From Crotalaria pallida (taxonomy: Eukaryota; Streptophyta; Magnoliopsida; Fabales; Fabaceae), in assembly GCA_037953625.1 (NCBI GenBank), contig CM075652.1:13908501-13972500 (forward strand): a stretch of DNA of 64,000 nucleotides, in the 5' to 3' direction. The position numbers and the translations under genes were made by a program. Shown one piece after another: positions 33,958 through 45,761 of this stretch (its first letter is position 1; every line of letters starts with the position of its first letter). The notes beneath the pieces were generated by a model that was not told where the DNA came from, ran no database searches, and saw only the letters and a list, made by a program, of their open reading frames with translations.

Positions 33958-34832
33958 TTTTCTTTTGGATAAGAAAAAATTTCATTCCAAAAGGACTAAA
34001 AGTACAAGCAGTACTTCTAGCAAAGAAAAAATCACAATTTAATATAGAAAAAATAGAATAAAAACTAACACCCCCTTATCATGCAGCCTACTGCATGTCA
34101 TAGATGCAGTAGATAATTACCCCAGCCTAATGTTACAACGATAGGCACATGTTTGCTCTCTCACACACACATACACCATATATATATAATTCATGACAAT
34201 GAAATTGTATACGCCACATTGCCAACCAAATTACAAACAATATGTTTAGATGCATAACATTGGATTAGAGGTCCACTCAAAAATAGACATAATACATTGG
34301 TTACTCCTCCCTTTAAGCCATGTCCAAGATTTTATTTTGATCTTTTCCACCACCTCGTCGCCGCTTGATATTGCCTCTTCACCAAATATCACCTTGTTTC
34401 TACAAAGCCAAATAAATTTGCCAAACTGTTGTAAGCCAGATCAAAGATCAGTATTTGTCCACTTTATTTGCATTAGCAAAAACTTAGCTGCATACGTTGT
34501 AAGAAATGACAGGCTCCATCACGTGGCAACACAAAGGTAAAACCCGATCAATCATAGATTGCTTAATTGCCACTTGCCAGATATTGTATGTAAATCAAAG
34601 AAAGAATAATATATGACAAGTTGATTTTTCTTTGTCCTTACAAAATTTACATCGCCCATCCTCTGCACCTAGAAAAACTCCCCTATGCATTAGATTAAGA
34701 TTTGAGGGATCATGTCAATAATTTCATCCTGTTGAGTACTCAATAAAAATATAAGAATAGCCTAAGAAATTTGTCTTTCAAACTCACCTCCCCTACTCAG
34801 ATAGCCTTCCAAAAACTAGTCTTTCTCCCATA
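33958..34832 (-). mobile_element. 5'-truncated LINE (875 bp)
   Basis: Flanked by TCATTATCTTT (33947-33957 and 34833-34843). On the minus strand the zf-RVT-type zinc motif (CKFCKDKEKSTCHILF) and the following Trp-rich end are readable, but with stops. The 3' end is a T-rich tract ending GGATAAG on the plus strand, similar to the LINE at 32795. Older than that one. Confidence 0.85.
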
Positions 34833-34843
34833 TCATTATCTTT

Positions 34844-36640
34844 AATGTATTAATTTAAAAATTTGATGTTTAAGATTAAAAGATGAAAAATGATGAAATG
34901 AATACCTTAAGTATCCCACTTTTAATCTACATTAAGAAGCTTACACCTTGATTATCCCACTTTTAATTAAAACATACTAAAGTAACTTATTACCCATAAA
35001 TAGTAAGTCATAAATAAATAAATACTACTCTCCTATATTTTAATATAAGTTTTTAAGGTTGTGACTCATAGATTAACGAATGTACCTAATATACTTGTTT
35101 GTGTTGAATTTGTGCATTTCTCTCCATAATTAATTATCCATAAATTAGTATATTCATAATTTTATGCAAAAATCATAATAATGTTTCATTGCATTTACAG
35201 AAAATTTTATAAGTAATAATATGTTAGATTGATCCTTGACTTTATAGATATCGATCAATTTTGTCAGATTTGTAAAATTGTAGTCTCTGAGATAGGAAAA
35301 ATGTTGGTCACGTTAGTCCCTGACGATTGTTGTCGTCAATGCACTGTTACACATTGCTCAAGTGAACAAATGGAGTGTCACGTTGTCACCAACCTAATGG
35401 CTTTCCTCTTCAACACCTAATGATCATATTTCAGTCCAACGGCTATAACCTAATATATCTAATCCAATGACTTAAAGGTCCTTTTTAACCTTTTTAAATA
35501 CATAAACCCTAATTCCCCAAATTCAAAACCTCACTATTGTATACTTCCTCTAAAAGTGAAATTGCTTCCACAAATCACAACCCCAAGCCTTCAATCACGT
35601 ACATCAAGACCCTTCATCCCATATTTGAATCGTTAATTTCCAAATAAAAATTTTTCCAATTCTCAATGGGTTTGTCTCTCTATCCTTTTTTGATTGCTTC
35701 AATGGTTCTATAGCTAAGGGTTTGTTTGCTTTGGTTCTTACTTGTGAATTTACTTTCAAAATGTTTAAAACTAAGATTAAAAGTAAAAAAAAAAAAGTAA
35801 TGCACCATCAAATTCTTTAAACAACAAATAATTTGAAATAAATTAAAAATGCTAAAACGACAAATAACAAAGTTAATTTATTTAGTTTTTAAATCAATGT
35901 TGTTGGAACACTCATTAACATTACCCATCACATGTAGGGACATTATCAAATGTCCCTTATTATTATTCTATGTTTTTTTTTCCATCCAATAATGAAGATA
36001 TGTATTAATAATGGATCACATTTTTTCACTAGGAAGTGTAGATGGTATTTAAAGTTTAATAGTATTTAATGTTAACATAAATATCATTAAATTTTTAAAT
36101 ACTACTAATTGTTTTTACGTGTCTTGTTTAAATTTTTGAACCAATTTCGTTTAATCTTTTGAACCAATCTCATTTAATTGTTTTAATGAGTCTCGTTTAA
36201 TCTCATTTAATTGTTCTACCATACAAATTGCCAAATTCCTAAAGAAAGTGAAAATTCAAAGAGAAGTTGGACGAAGACAAGTAAATTTGACATACCAGAG
36301 CATTACAAATAGAAAAAAGTGAAAAACCAGTCAAGTTAGTATGGCGAAAAGATCATCCATGTTATCCCATCACACATAACTTAAAAACATTTTCAATATT
36401 CTTAATCTTTTCTTATTAAGTCTTATGGAATTGCATCCTTGGATGATATGGGGAAATTAAAAGATCTATCATCAAGGAAAAGGTTGGTTAGCACACACGA
36501 CTACATCTCCTCCAATATCCTCACAAAACCTAAATCGGAAGCAAACGAGACGTACAAGAACCTTAACCCACGCAGGTCTAGAAGACGAGAAACAATGCTG
36601 CAACCATCGCACGCGTAAGGCAAAATAATCACAGTAATAT
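34844..36640. other. AT-rich intergenic DNA
   Basis: No supported gene. A segment at about 35225-35345 has TTTAGTCCCTGA-like words seen in legume MITEs, but no second arm or duplication was found. Confidence 0.4.
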
Positions 36641-36905
36641 TTTACGATATTGTCGGGATATCATACCATGATATTACAAGGGCCCAAAAACCATCGAACA
36701 ACTAGCCTTGTTTAGGTTCCCTGGCCTCTCACCTTTGCAAAATTGATCAGGGGGCGTCAGCACTTTTCTAGTCTGTAGTGCGGTACACGCTACGTTCCAC
36801 TGGGTCCTAAGGCCCCAATCACATATAGACTCCTCCCGCCTAGGAAAGTGCTCAAGACGTTTTGGCATTTCACCGTTCTTGCCCTCTCTTATCACAATCT
36901 CTCGC
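36640..36905. other. Unexplained GC-richer segment
   Basis: About 265 bp with clearly higher GC than the AT-rich DNA on both sides, and a 73-codon minus-strand open frame (36674-36895) with no recognised domain. The composition and style suggest an organelle-derived (mitochondrial) fragment, but I cannot identify a gene in it. Confidence 0.3.
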
Positions 36906-37357
36906 TACTCCTCACTTATCTCGCAGAGTTAGGGAAAATATCTTTTATGTTTTATTATACATATTTGATCCACCCATTCTAATCCTATCTTCAATCAAGA
37001 TTCGACCTTAGTTAAACTCTTAGAAACTTTCTCATCGTCCATCAACACATTCGCGAATAGTGGAATTCGAATAAGTATCATCAACATCGGCACGTCCTTC
37101 CAATCGTGCAAACAAGGAAAACTTTCCACTAATCTCATATGCCCAAAGCATCTTCATTGTATGCATACGAATCTCGCTTCGCATTAATGTTTTATGTGCC
37201 TTACTACGTAAGGACTTGTGCCCAATAGGGACTTACATAATTTATCTTGTATCTTTTATATTTCAAAAACTCTTAAACATAATTCAACAACATTCTTTCA
37301 ACAAGGTTTTCATAATCGCCAATATCTTTAGATGTCTTTCAAAAACAAACAATAATA
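36906..37357. other. Intergenic DNA, nothing recognised
   Basis: Mixed-composition sequence without an ORF, RNA gene or repeat that I can support. Confidence 0.35.
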
Positions 37358-38005
37358 TGATAACAAAAATTTAATATAAATAAACCTAAAATAATCTAAC
37401 CTACTATTAACCTACTATAAACCTAAAAATCTAAAAATAAACACATTTAGTACTCTAACTGACTATTAACCTACTATAAACCTAAAAATCTAAAAATAAA
37501 CACATTTAGTATTCTAACCTACTAGTAACCTAAAATACTATTACTGATAGAGATTGAAAATATAAAATAATTACACAATGATATATAAATAAATAATAAT
37601 GATAACGAATGCTAAATAAAAATTACTAAACACAAAAATTTGAAGAACACTAAATACAATGATAACTAAAATTCAATATTTTAAATATTACTACATCATA
37701 ACAAAAATTTAATATAAATAAACATAAAATATTCTAACCTACTATTAACTTACTATAAACCTAAAAATAAACTCATTCAATAATCTAACCTACTATTAAC
37801 CTAAAATACTATCACCATGATAGATTTTGAAAATAATTAAACAATGATATATAAATAGATAATAATGATAATGAATGCTAAATACAAATTACTAAATACA
37901 AAAATGAAAAGAACCCTAAATACAATGATAATATATAATATTCAATATTTTAAATATTGCTACATGATAACAAAAATTTAATACAAATAAAAATTAGAAT
38001 ACTCA
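37358..38005. repeat. AT-rich tandem repeat, two and a fraction copies
   Basis: Units start at 37358, 37696 and 37965 with GATAACAAAAATTTAAT or a close variant. The first unit is 338 bp, the second 269 bp. Much of the size difference comes from an extra 59-bp duplication inside unit 1 (near 37407 and 37466, ACCTACTATAAACCTAAAAA). Non-coding. Confidence 0.85.
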
Positions 38006-38267
38006 AAATTATTTACCTCAACCAGAGATTCTTCAAACTATTTATTTGAATGAGGTTGAAAATAATTAAATGCCAACAACTAAAATGCAAGAAGTAAGTT
38101 TCCTTTTAAAAATGCAACAACTAAACCGGAGTTTGATAATTTTTTTCTGAAGTGTGGTGTAAGAGTGGGTCTGAGGGGGAGATATGCTGCTAGGTTAGTT
38201 GGGGGATAATATAAAGGTGGAAGAGGTAAGAGAAATCAGGGAGGATAAGGATCTATGGCTGCTGGGT

Positions 38268-38352
38268 GGGGGGGGGGGGGCAGCGTGACACGTGTCACGC
38301 TGTGGGGGGGGGGGGGGGGTGGCACTACTAGTCCCGGCGCCACCGGTGGCGC
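38268..38352. repeat. Two perfect GC-rich palindromes beside long G tracts
   Basis: G13 (38268-38280) and G16 (38304-38319) flank a perfect 22-bp palindrome at 38281-38302 whose half is CAGCGTGACAC and whose centre contains CACGTG. A second perfect palindrome of 16 bp, GCGCCACCGGTGGCGC, lies at 38337-38352. The surroundings are AT-rich. Family unknown. Confidence 0.9.
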
Positions 38353-38399
38353 TACCCCCTGTAGAGCCACTGCTACGTCTGGAAAAAAATTTCTTCTCT

Positions 38400-40687
38400 C
38401 TTTCAACTTGGCAAAAACGACCCTCCCCCCTAGAAAATAGTTTTAAAACCCCTCCAAATTGATAAATAGTTTTTTAATTGACCCTAATTAGGTAAAAAAA
38501 ACCTAAATTAGTTGGCATATATTTGCTCTCAAATGGATGAGCAATATACACGACTTCACCAACCATATTGTCTGAAACATATTGTCTGTAATATATGAAG
38601 ATATATGATGCATGATCTCATTGTTTCTCTGAGAGCAGCAGATACGTTGCCAATCTTGGTCTTCCTTGATATAGCTAAAGCTCAATCAACTCACACAAAT
38701 GGTTTTAATAAGATAGCTCATCAATCAACTCAGTTTTTTCTTTATTTTTCATGATTAATGTAACCAACAAATTAAACAATGAATAAATAAAAACAAGTGT
38801 TTAACCTAAGAATTGTTGCCCCCGAAAATCAAAAAAGACAAAAGAAAAAGTCAGCTTCTGTTGCATTCTGCCAATTCAGGAAGATGAGAGCGATTACTCA
38901 TGATCTCTGATCAGTGATCAAGGGCTTCTATTATGAATCTATGGACCATTAATTGGACCATAATTGAATTTGTACGTATAGTACCCTTTCCCAGTGACTC
39001 AGTTAATTGACAGTCAGTTTTTTCAGAACTCTCTTTGAGATGCCCAACACTATCTACTGCTTGTTGTTTAGAAGCCCTATTCATTTTTCTGTCTTATCTA
39101 AACCCCTCTCTCTATGTGTCTATCACTCTCTGCAGCAGGGTGTACCTGGAGGGATATTAACAAATGAACCAGCTCCAACAGTTAAAAGAATGATAATCTT
39201 TTTCTTTCTCCTTCCATAAAAGAGTAGGTCTAGCTACTTGGATTTGTCTTACTCTTACTTCATCTTCATCTTCTTGCTTAGATTCTTCTTCGTTTTCTTC
39301 TTATATATACTTCTTAAGTTCTAGTCCTTTGTTTTATTTTTATTTTTTGTCTTTTGTTTAATTTAATGAAGTAATAAGGTCAAAGGTGTAAATGCTTGGT
39401 ACATAACTACTAGATGGCCTTTTTACTCCTTTCACTAAATCATTTCTTAAATTACTAAAAACAAGGTTGATGATTTAATATTAACTTTCATATTTACTCA
39501 GTTTTTTCATAAAAAAATATAGGTAATACTTTAGGAACAAGTGAGGAAATACATGTATGGTTGAGGATTAAATGATAAAATGAGAAACACACATTAGTGA
39601 ATAATGAATTGATAAATCCAATTCTTTAAGATTTTGGGTTAGACGTAGTGTCTTATTCGCTTGTTATAGTTTTCAACCTTGCAACATTGTGATTGTAAAT
39701 CTTCCTGGTAAAAATAGAAGAGCTGACTGTGGGTCAAAGAAGAAATTTCCAGCTTCTTCGTGTGTAGATGGAGTACTGCTTCTATGGTTGAATCAGCTCA
39801 TGGAGATCTGAACAAACACAAACCAGGTTCCATGTCGTAGGGTTTTTCAATTGTATAATGTATAAGTATGATAAGGAATTGAATCAATTTCAATTATTAC
39901 TTTTTTTTTTTAATTTAAACACAACCGAGTGATGTTATATCAACATCTAAAACTAACATTAACATCCACACTTGCTTTTTTTTTAGAAAATAAAGGAGAG
40001 ATAAGATGCATGAAAATTTTAAATAACTTTAGTTTATTTTTTAAAGAAGGTAGATGTTGAACGTTGACATTAGATTTGGATGTTTATCGAACAATATTGT
40101 AACACAAAAGAAAGACCAATGTATACTTTTCTCTTTAAGTGACAAACAAAACAAAATTTTATCTTTTTGAATATTAGTCCATAACACCATCGATGAACAA
40201 AATTACTGAATATTATTAGTCTAGTTTTAATAAATTCTTGTGATATTGAAAAATTCTCGTTTAGGGTATATAGCATCCAGTTTTTTTTATGTCAAAATTT
40301 AAAATTTCATATTTAAGATAATAATTTTATTTCTTTTTCTTTTCTTATGAATCAAGGGTATCTACTTCTTATCAACAATTAGAGACTACTCCCTTGGCTT
40401 TTAAGATGAATAGATCACCGAAAATGATGCATTCTCTTTTAACAAAGCATTTTTCATACACACAATAAAAGATGAGCCCATGACATCATACATAAGGAAC
40501 CCAACTATCTATCAACTATGCTTAACTTCATTGGTAATATATTTATTTCTATTTACTAACCTTTTTACTTTTGTTTTTATACATGTATCTCCAAAATACG
40601 TTTGTAACCTCAAAGTAATATCATGAGACTTACAATGGATGTACAACAAATATTATTGATTCTAGCTAGCTAGTAATAAATTAATTA
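38400..40687. other. AT-rich intergenic DNA
   Basis: No supported gene. CT-rich stretches near 39050-39340 look like promoter or UTR sequence, but no adjoining ORF of useful size exists. Confidence 0.4.
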
Positions 40688-41078
40688 GACAAAACTGTCA
40701 CTTTTTCTCTTATCTAAAGAAAACTTTCACTTTAGTCTTTAAAATTGTAAGGTGGTTTTACTTTTATCTCTGAGATTTTGAAAATTTCTCTTTAGTTTCT
40801 GATATTGTAAAATGCTACTCACCTAATTCCCACATGAGTTGTTAGCGGCCATTGTAAGGATGTAATTGAAACAGATTTAATAATCCTAAGGACGATCTAA
40901 TTGAATTAAATGTTCATAAGTTAGGGATTTAACTGAAAAAGAAATTAAACGAAACCACTTTTAGAGACTAACATGAGTAAGATTTTTACAATATGAAAGA
41001 CTAAAAAGAAATTTTTCAAATCTCAATAATGAAAATGAAACCACCTTGCAATGTCGGGATCAAAATGACAGTTCTGTC
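40688..41078. mobile_element. MITE with long inverted arms, Mutator-like
   Basis: 391 bp. The left end GACAAAACTGTCA and right end TGACAGTTCTGTC are inverted partners, and the arms continue for about 130 bp (shared words AAGGTGGTTT and ATTGTAA). The flanking 9 bp are AATTAATTA left and AATTAATTT right, close to a 9-bp duplication typical of Mutator-like elements. No coding capacity. Confidence 0.72.
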
Positions 41079-42809
41079 AATTAATTTTTTTATTTAAATT
41101 AATCTTTGAGCTTGACTAAATTTTGATTAAAATGTCATATTTATTTTTCAAATATTCAATAATCATCAAATTTATCTTCTGAATAAAATGACTACCAAAT
41201 CAAATTAGTTCCTAAACGTATAAATTATCCACCATATAGTAGTGTATATTTCGAAGAACTAATTTGATATTGTACTCTTATTTTCAATATTTTTGATTTG
41301 CACTATTATTTTCAATATAAACATGAAGAGATCGAATAATTAGTTTTCTGATTTTCTAGATGTTTCAGGGTTTGTCCTTCTTTTGATGATAAGTTAAACA
41401 GGAAAACCGAAAGAAATTTGTGACGGTAAATTTTTCAGTGACCCCTGGCAAAGAGGGGTTTTGTTCGGGCAATTTTAGGGTTTTGAAGTTTGGTATATAT
41501 CTACATCAAGTTTCCTAGTGAAGCATTGAAGGCTAGCTAAACCATTTCCAAATCGTCTTTGACAAATGAAGAAGAGAAGAAAACATGCGTACGTTTCTTT
41601 TTATCTTCCACATGATTTTTGACTTTCTTTTGAAGAAAGCATGCAATTAATCCACTTGTGGGTATCACTTGTTAAGCTTGTAAGTGAAAATTACAACTTT
41701 CTCCCCATGCATATTATCTCTGCAATAAAATTGTGTGGTCCTGCTTCTACTGACTGTTCTAAAAGATAACTTATATGTTGGTCCCTCACCTCTTTGTAGC
41801 TTTTCCTTGTCCTAAGTAGTTATCATTCACAAAGACATCACTATACTCTTGGACTAGACACCACAACTTTTGAATCTCACTAAATGACTTATATAAAGTG
41901 AATTTCTCTGTTTCCTCTCCATGTGATGCCTTGCCGTATTTTTGTTTTGTCTCCTTTTTATTTATTTCTTCCTCTTTTTCCTCTCTTTTTTATATTCCTT
42001 TGTTTTGATGAATATATAAAGTGTATTCAACATATTAAAGATTTGGAACGATAAAGAATCAAATAATCAAAAATATTTTTAGTTGTGGTTATAAAGAATT
42101 AGCTAAAATGATATAGCTGCGGAACATAAAATGTAATGACTTTCTTCTCCTATCCTATAACATTATTGAATTAGATGTATATTCAAATATCAATTCTGGA
42201 TGTACATATAATATTATTGAATAAAAAATATTTTCATTGCCTAACTATTCCTACCAGATTTTATGCAAAATTTAGGTTAAACTTTTTGGTATTACTCTTT
42301 CCTAATATAGTAGTACAGAGAAAAAGCAATGCCTCTTACTGAAAAAGGAACAAACAGAATGAGTGTGTACCCTATGAAACATGCTAATCAATTTAGAGTT
42401 CCAATCATGTCTACGTTGCATCAGTATTCAAATTTTCTATGTAACAATAATCTCTCTTTGAATATGTTACGCGGAAACCTCTTATAAATTATGAATGTTA
42501 ATAAACATATTGCATGCAGTGATTATATGGCTTTGCTCTTGATAAGAACACGTTTTCCTTGATCCTAATTTGCCATGCTTCTTTGGCCCCAGCCATGTGA
42601 TGCGTTTCAGTAACTAAATCTTTTGTAGTTGTCGATAAAGTGTGACCAGCCGCTTTTTGAAGCGTGTAACAAATGGTCCATTGAGGTTATTAATTCTGTT
42701 CATTTGCATGTACGAAATAGTTTTGATTGCACTTTTCCTTCTCACTTAATCTTGTACATTATGCTTCAGCATAGATAACTATTTGTTTTTTAAATAACTT
42801 ACTCTCACA
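41079..42809. other. AT-rich intergenic DNA
   Basis: No gene or complete repeat is visible. Confidence 0.35.
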
Positions 42810-42854
42810 ATAAGATCTTATGTTTTTTTTTTTTTTTTTGATAAGATCTTATGT
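42810..42854 (-). mobile_element. Tail-only retroposition scar 1
   Basis: ATAAGATCTTATGT is present at 42810-42823 and 42841-42854, enclosing T16 plus G. Read with the next bases it is T16-GATAAG, the same end as the LINE at 32795. This looks like insertion of almost nothing but a poly(A) tail. Confidence 0.7.
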
Positions 42855-42913
42855 ATCAAGAATTTTTTTTATGTATGTGCACTCCTCCGACCTGATAATA
42901 AATTTATTTCAAA

Positions 42914-42954
42914 GAGTAAAAGTTTTTTTTTTTATAAGACAATGAGTAAAAGTT
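42914..42954 (-). mobile_element. Tail-only retroposition scar 2
   Basis: GAGTAAAAGTT at 42914-42924 and 42944-42954 encloses T9 followed by ATAAGACAAT. On the minus strand this is a 10-base tip plus poly(A). Confidence 0.65.
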
Positions 42955-43751
42955 ATTGATATAAGTAATGTTTTACTTAATAAAGAGTTTTTTATGCTGT
43001 TGACAAAAATCAAATTTCTGATGTCACATTATTTATAATAAACTTTGCTAGATTTTATTGAGATATATATTTATAGGTGTGGGTTCTCTCAAACCTTTGG
43101 AGAGGGAACTCACTTTTTTGGTATTTTTTTTTATAGGCACACTTTTTTGTATTAATCATGCATGGGTATGTTTTGATCCGATGGAAAAGAAAATGATTCT
43201 TTATTTTTCGAAATGCATGATTGTTTCTTCTTACAAATGTCGTTTCCAGGAATCAAACCTCTAACCTTTACATGATAAAATACATAAAGATCCAATATTA
43301 TCTTAATGCATCAATACTTTGTTGATGGGAGGGATTTCACTTTCATGCAAAAGCTAGTTTTTAATCTCTAATAAAATTAAAAAATCTCTTATGAAAAAAA
43401 AAACAATAGAGGAAACTGAATTAGAACAAATAGCTGCATAAGAGATAAAAACATATAATCGGATGGAACAAAGTGATGTCAAAATTAATATCAAAATCAG
43501 TGGGGTCCAGGATCTGGGTTATAAAAAAAAATAATTAACTTCAATATAAGTTGGTTACTTTCCCAATTGTTAGCAACTGAATGAGAATCTATCTCAACAT
43601 AGTGACAAAACAATTAGAAATATCAACCCTAACCTCCCCTAAGTATTATCAATTTATCATCAATGAAATGATTGTCCATCATGCCTTTGACAATAAAAAT
43701 GATAAGATATAGACAACCAAATTCATTTGACCAATAGAGTGAGTTATATCC

Positions 43752-43757
43752 CACGTG
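43752..43757. promoter_or_regulatory. G-box upstream of the TCP gene
   Basis: CACGTG within CCCACGTGGC, about 1 kb before the TCP start codon and about 235 bp before a strong 5' splice donor (43987). A bHLH/bZIP binding site by motif only. Confidence 0.4.
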
Positions 43758-43986
43758 GCTACCTATCTGCCTTTGCTTTATCTTTCAGTGCGGCGTGGTC
43801 GGTTCCATTGGGGCATCTTCTCTTTTACCAAGCTGCAGACTCAACTTCCTCACCAAATTTTATTCTATGCAATCAAAGCAAAGCCAACTTTGGAAGCTCG
43901 ATATATAGTTAGTTACTATAACTTTGTATCAAAAGCAAGGTGCACGCTTTGTCCTTCTCTCCTTTGGTGCATGGTATCAAACAGTG

Positions 43987-44630
43987 GTAAGTTCATGCGT
44001 GTTCTATTGCTAGATGCTCTATCTTTTCATCATCAATAACTAGGGTTTGATATTAACCTCTTCAATTCTACATGTTGATGATGATGTTAAATTTATTTCA
44101 ATATTATATATTTGTATGTGTTAAATATAACTACATATAATATATAGTGCTTGCACCTTGTTTAATTTCTTTAACCGCTGTTGCCTTGCCTTTTCTATTT
44201 TTCCTGAAACCATATTTTGCTACAAACATTTTCCTATAATCTGATGTGAGATTGGCATGTTCTTGGGATGATTCAAGTGTTATTACTTTATTAGATCTTA
44301 TATATATCATTTTATTATTCTAGTTCTAGCTTATGTAATTTCACTAAAATCAAAACTGAATTACAAGATTCATTATGTTATAATGTCCAACATACAGTAG
44401 CTGCCAGTCAGAAATATAATCTCTTTGTCATTTGTTCTTCATATTTCTATCCAACTCTGAGGGTGATCTAATTTAAACTATTATTTACCTCAATCTCTTT
44501 TGAACCCATCAGTTTTATGAATTTCATTAAAAAAAAAGGTAGCTTTTCATCCAATTTCTGTTATATTTCTCAATCTTAAATAGTTTTCTGAAGCAGATTC
44601 TTTTTTTTTTTTTTTTTTTTTTTGTATCAG
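43987..44630 (+). other. Probable 5'-UTR intron of the TCP gene
   Basis: A strong donor (GTG/GTAAGTTC) at 43987 and an acceptor TTTTGTATCAG ending at 44630 bound a 644-bp intron. The acceptor with its 22-T tract lies inside tail-only insertion 3. An older acceptor candidate (CTGAAGCAG) lies just upstream. Inferred from sequence only. Confidence 0.45.
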
Positions 44631-44648
44631 CATTCTGAAGCAGATTCT
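44586..44648 (-). mobile_element. Tail-only retroposition scar 3 in the TCP leader
   Basis: TTCTGAAGCAGATTCT is repeated perfectly (44586-44601 and 44633-44648) around T22 plus GTATCAGCA. On the minus strand this is a 9-base tip plus poly(A) with a 16-bp target duplication. Confidence 0.75.
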
Positions 44649-44730
44649 AAAAGTGAAAACCTGCAAATTCAAATAGTAGAAGGTGGAGCTGAAGTTTGAG
44701 TCAAAATTGGACACTGGGAAAGCAACAACA

Positions 44731-44748
44731 ATGACTCAAATAAGATGA
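44731..44748 (+). promoter_or_regulatory. Upstream ORF of five codons overlapping the TCP start codon
   Basis: ATG ACT CAA ATA AGA TGA: the stop TGA shares bases with the main ATG (44745-44747). Ribosomes that use it would end exactly on the main start, so it could lower or couple translation of the TCP protein. Confidence 0.6.
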
Positions 44749-45761
44749 CTAACACTCCAAAAGAAGCAGATTTTCCATTAAAACAAGAAGGTCTTATTTC
44801 AATTGATCATGAAAAAGCGAAAGCATCGTCGGCCTCATCAGCACAATGGCTAAGATTGAAAGATCCAAGGATTGTGCGCGTCTCTCGCGCCTTCGGCGGC
44901 AAAGATAGACACAGCAAGGTATGCACAATAAGAGGTCTAAGAGACAGAAGGGTAAGGCTTTCAGTCCCCACTGCCATTCACCTATATGATCTCCAAGATA
45001 GGCTAGGGCTCAATCAACCTAGCAAGGTTGTTGATTGGTTGCTTAATGCAGCCAAAGATGAAATTGATGAACTCCCACCACTACCAATCCCTCCGGGGAA
45101 CTTCACCCTTGGTTATCCATCTCTCACTGCTACTACTTCAAACGAAGTTATTAGCACCTCCCAAAATAGGATAGTGCGACCCAGTGCACGAGACTCTCAC
45201 CTGATAGGCTATCCGGAGGATCATAATAAACAAGAAAGCAACAATTGCATGGGTGCACATGTTTTGCCTAACAATCTTTTATTACCAAGACCAAATCATC
45301 CTTCTTTCCTTGGCTTGCTTAACACTATGCCAATTGGTAATTACCAATGGGAGCCTTCTCCATCATCATCTGATGTTGCTCAATTGGGAAACCATGGATC
45401 ATTTCCAAACCAAACTGAAGTGCATAGCATTAATGTTGTACCTTTTCCATCAACATTGTCTTTATCAACAGGGAATAGTAGTGCTTCTCAAATTTTGGTA
45501 TGTCCACAGGGAGCAACAACACAATCATATTTCCCTTCATCATCACATGTTGCAGCAATGGAGATGGATCAAAGACAAATCAACCACTTTCATCAGATGC
45601 TGAGTTCAGCTGCAAGCTCTCATCAAAATCTCTTGGCAAGTAATAATTCACTCAATAATCCATCTCAACACCTCATCAGGATGACTCCCAAACTTTTCCA
45701 TTCATCTAACAGCAGTGAAATCCAATCACATAATAAAGACCACGATTTTCCATCAGAGTGA
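44745..45761 (+). CDS. TCP transcription factor, class II CIN type, TCP13/TCP5-like
   Basis: 338 residues, coding region without intron. The TCP basic helix-loop-helix domain covers about residues 46-100 (GGKDRHSKVCTIRGLRDRR, then LYDLQDRLGLNQPSKVVDWL), followed by DELPPLPIPPGNF, which fits the TCP5/13/17 branch. A C-terminal SQILVCP and a DQRQ..HF segment also match this branch. Known role of the group: nuclear DNA-binding proteins that bind GGNCCC-type sites and promote leaf cell differentiation. Unlike the TCP2/3/4/10/24 branch, no miR319 target is expected, and I did not see one. The start is the first in-frame ATG, preceded by a five-codon upstream ORF and a probable UTR intron. Confidence 0.93.
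   Translation: MTNTPKEADFPLKQEGLISIDHEKAKASSASSAQWLRLKDPRIVRVSRAFGGKDRHSKVCTIRGLRDRRVRLSVPTAIHLYDLQDRLGLNQPSKVVDWLLNAAKDEIDELPPLPIPPGNFTLGYPSLTATTSNEVISTSQNRIVRPSARDSHLIGYPEDHNKQESNNCMGAHVLPNNLLLPRPNHPSFLGLLNTMPIGNYQWEPSPSSSDVAQLGNHGSFPNQTEVHSINVVPFPSTLSLSTGNSSASQILVCPQGATTQSYFPSSSHVAAMEMDQRQINHFHQMLSSAASSHQNLLASNNSLNNPSQHLIRMTPKLFHSSNSSEIQSHNKDHDFPSE

Noticed and set aside
35225..35420. Possible MITE with TTTAGTCCCTGA words
   Set aside because: No inverted partner or target duplication was found nearby.
39000..39240. CT-rich stretch as a possible microRNA precursor or promoter
   Set aside because: No known mature microRNA sequence and no strong hairpin could be recognised.
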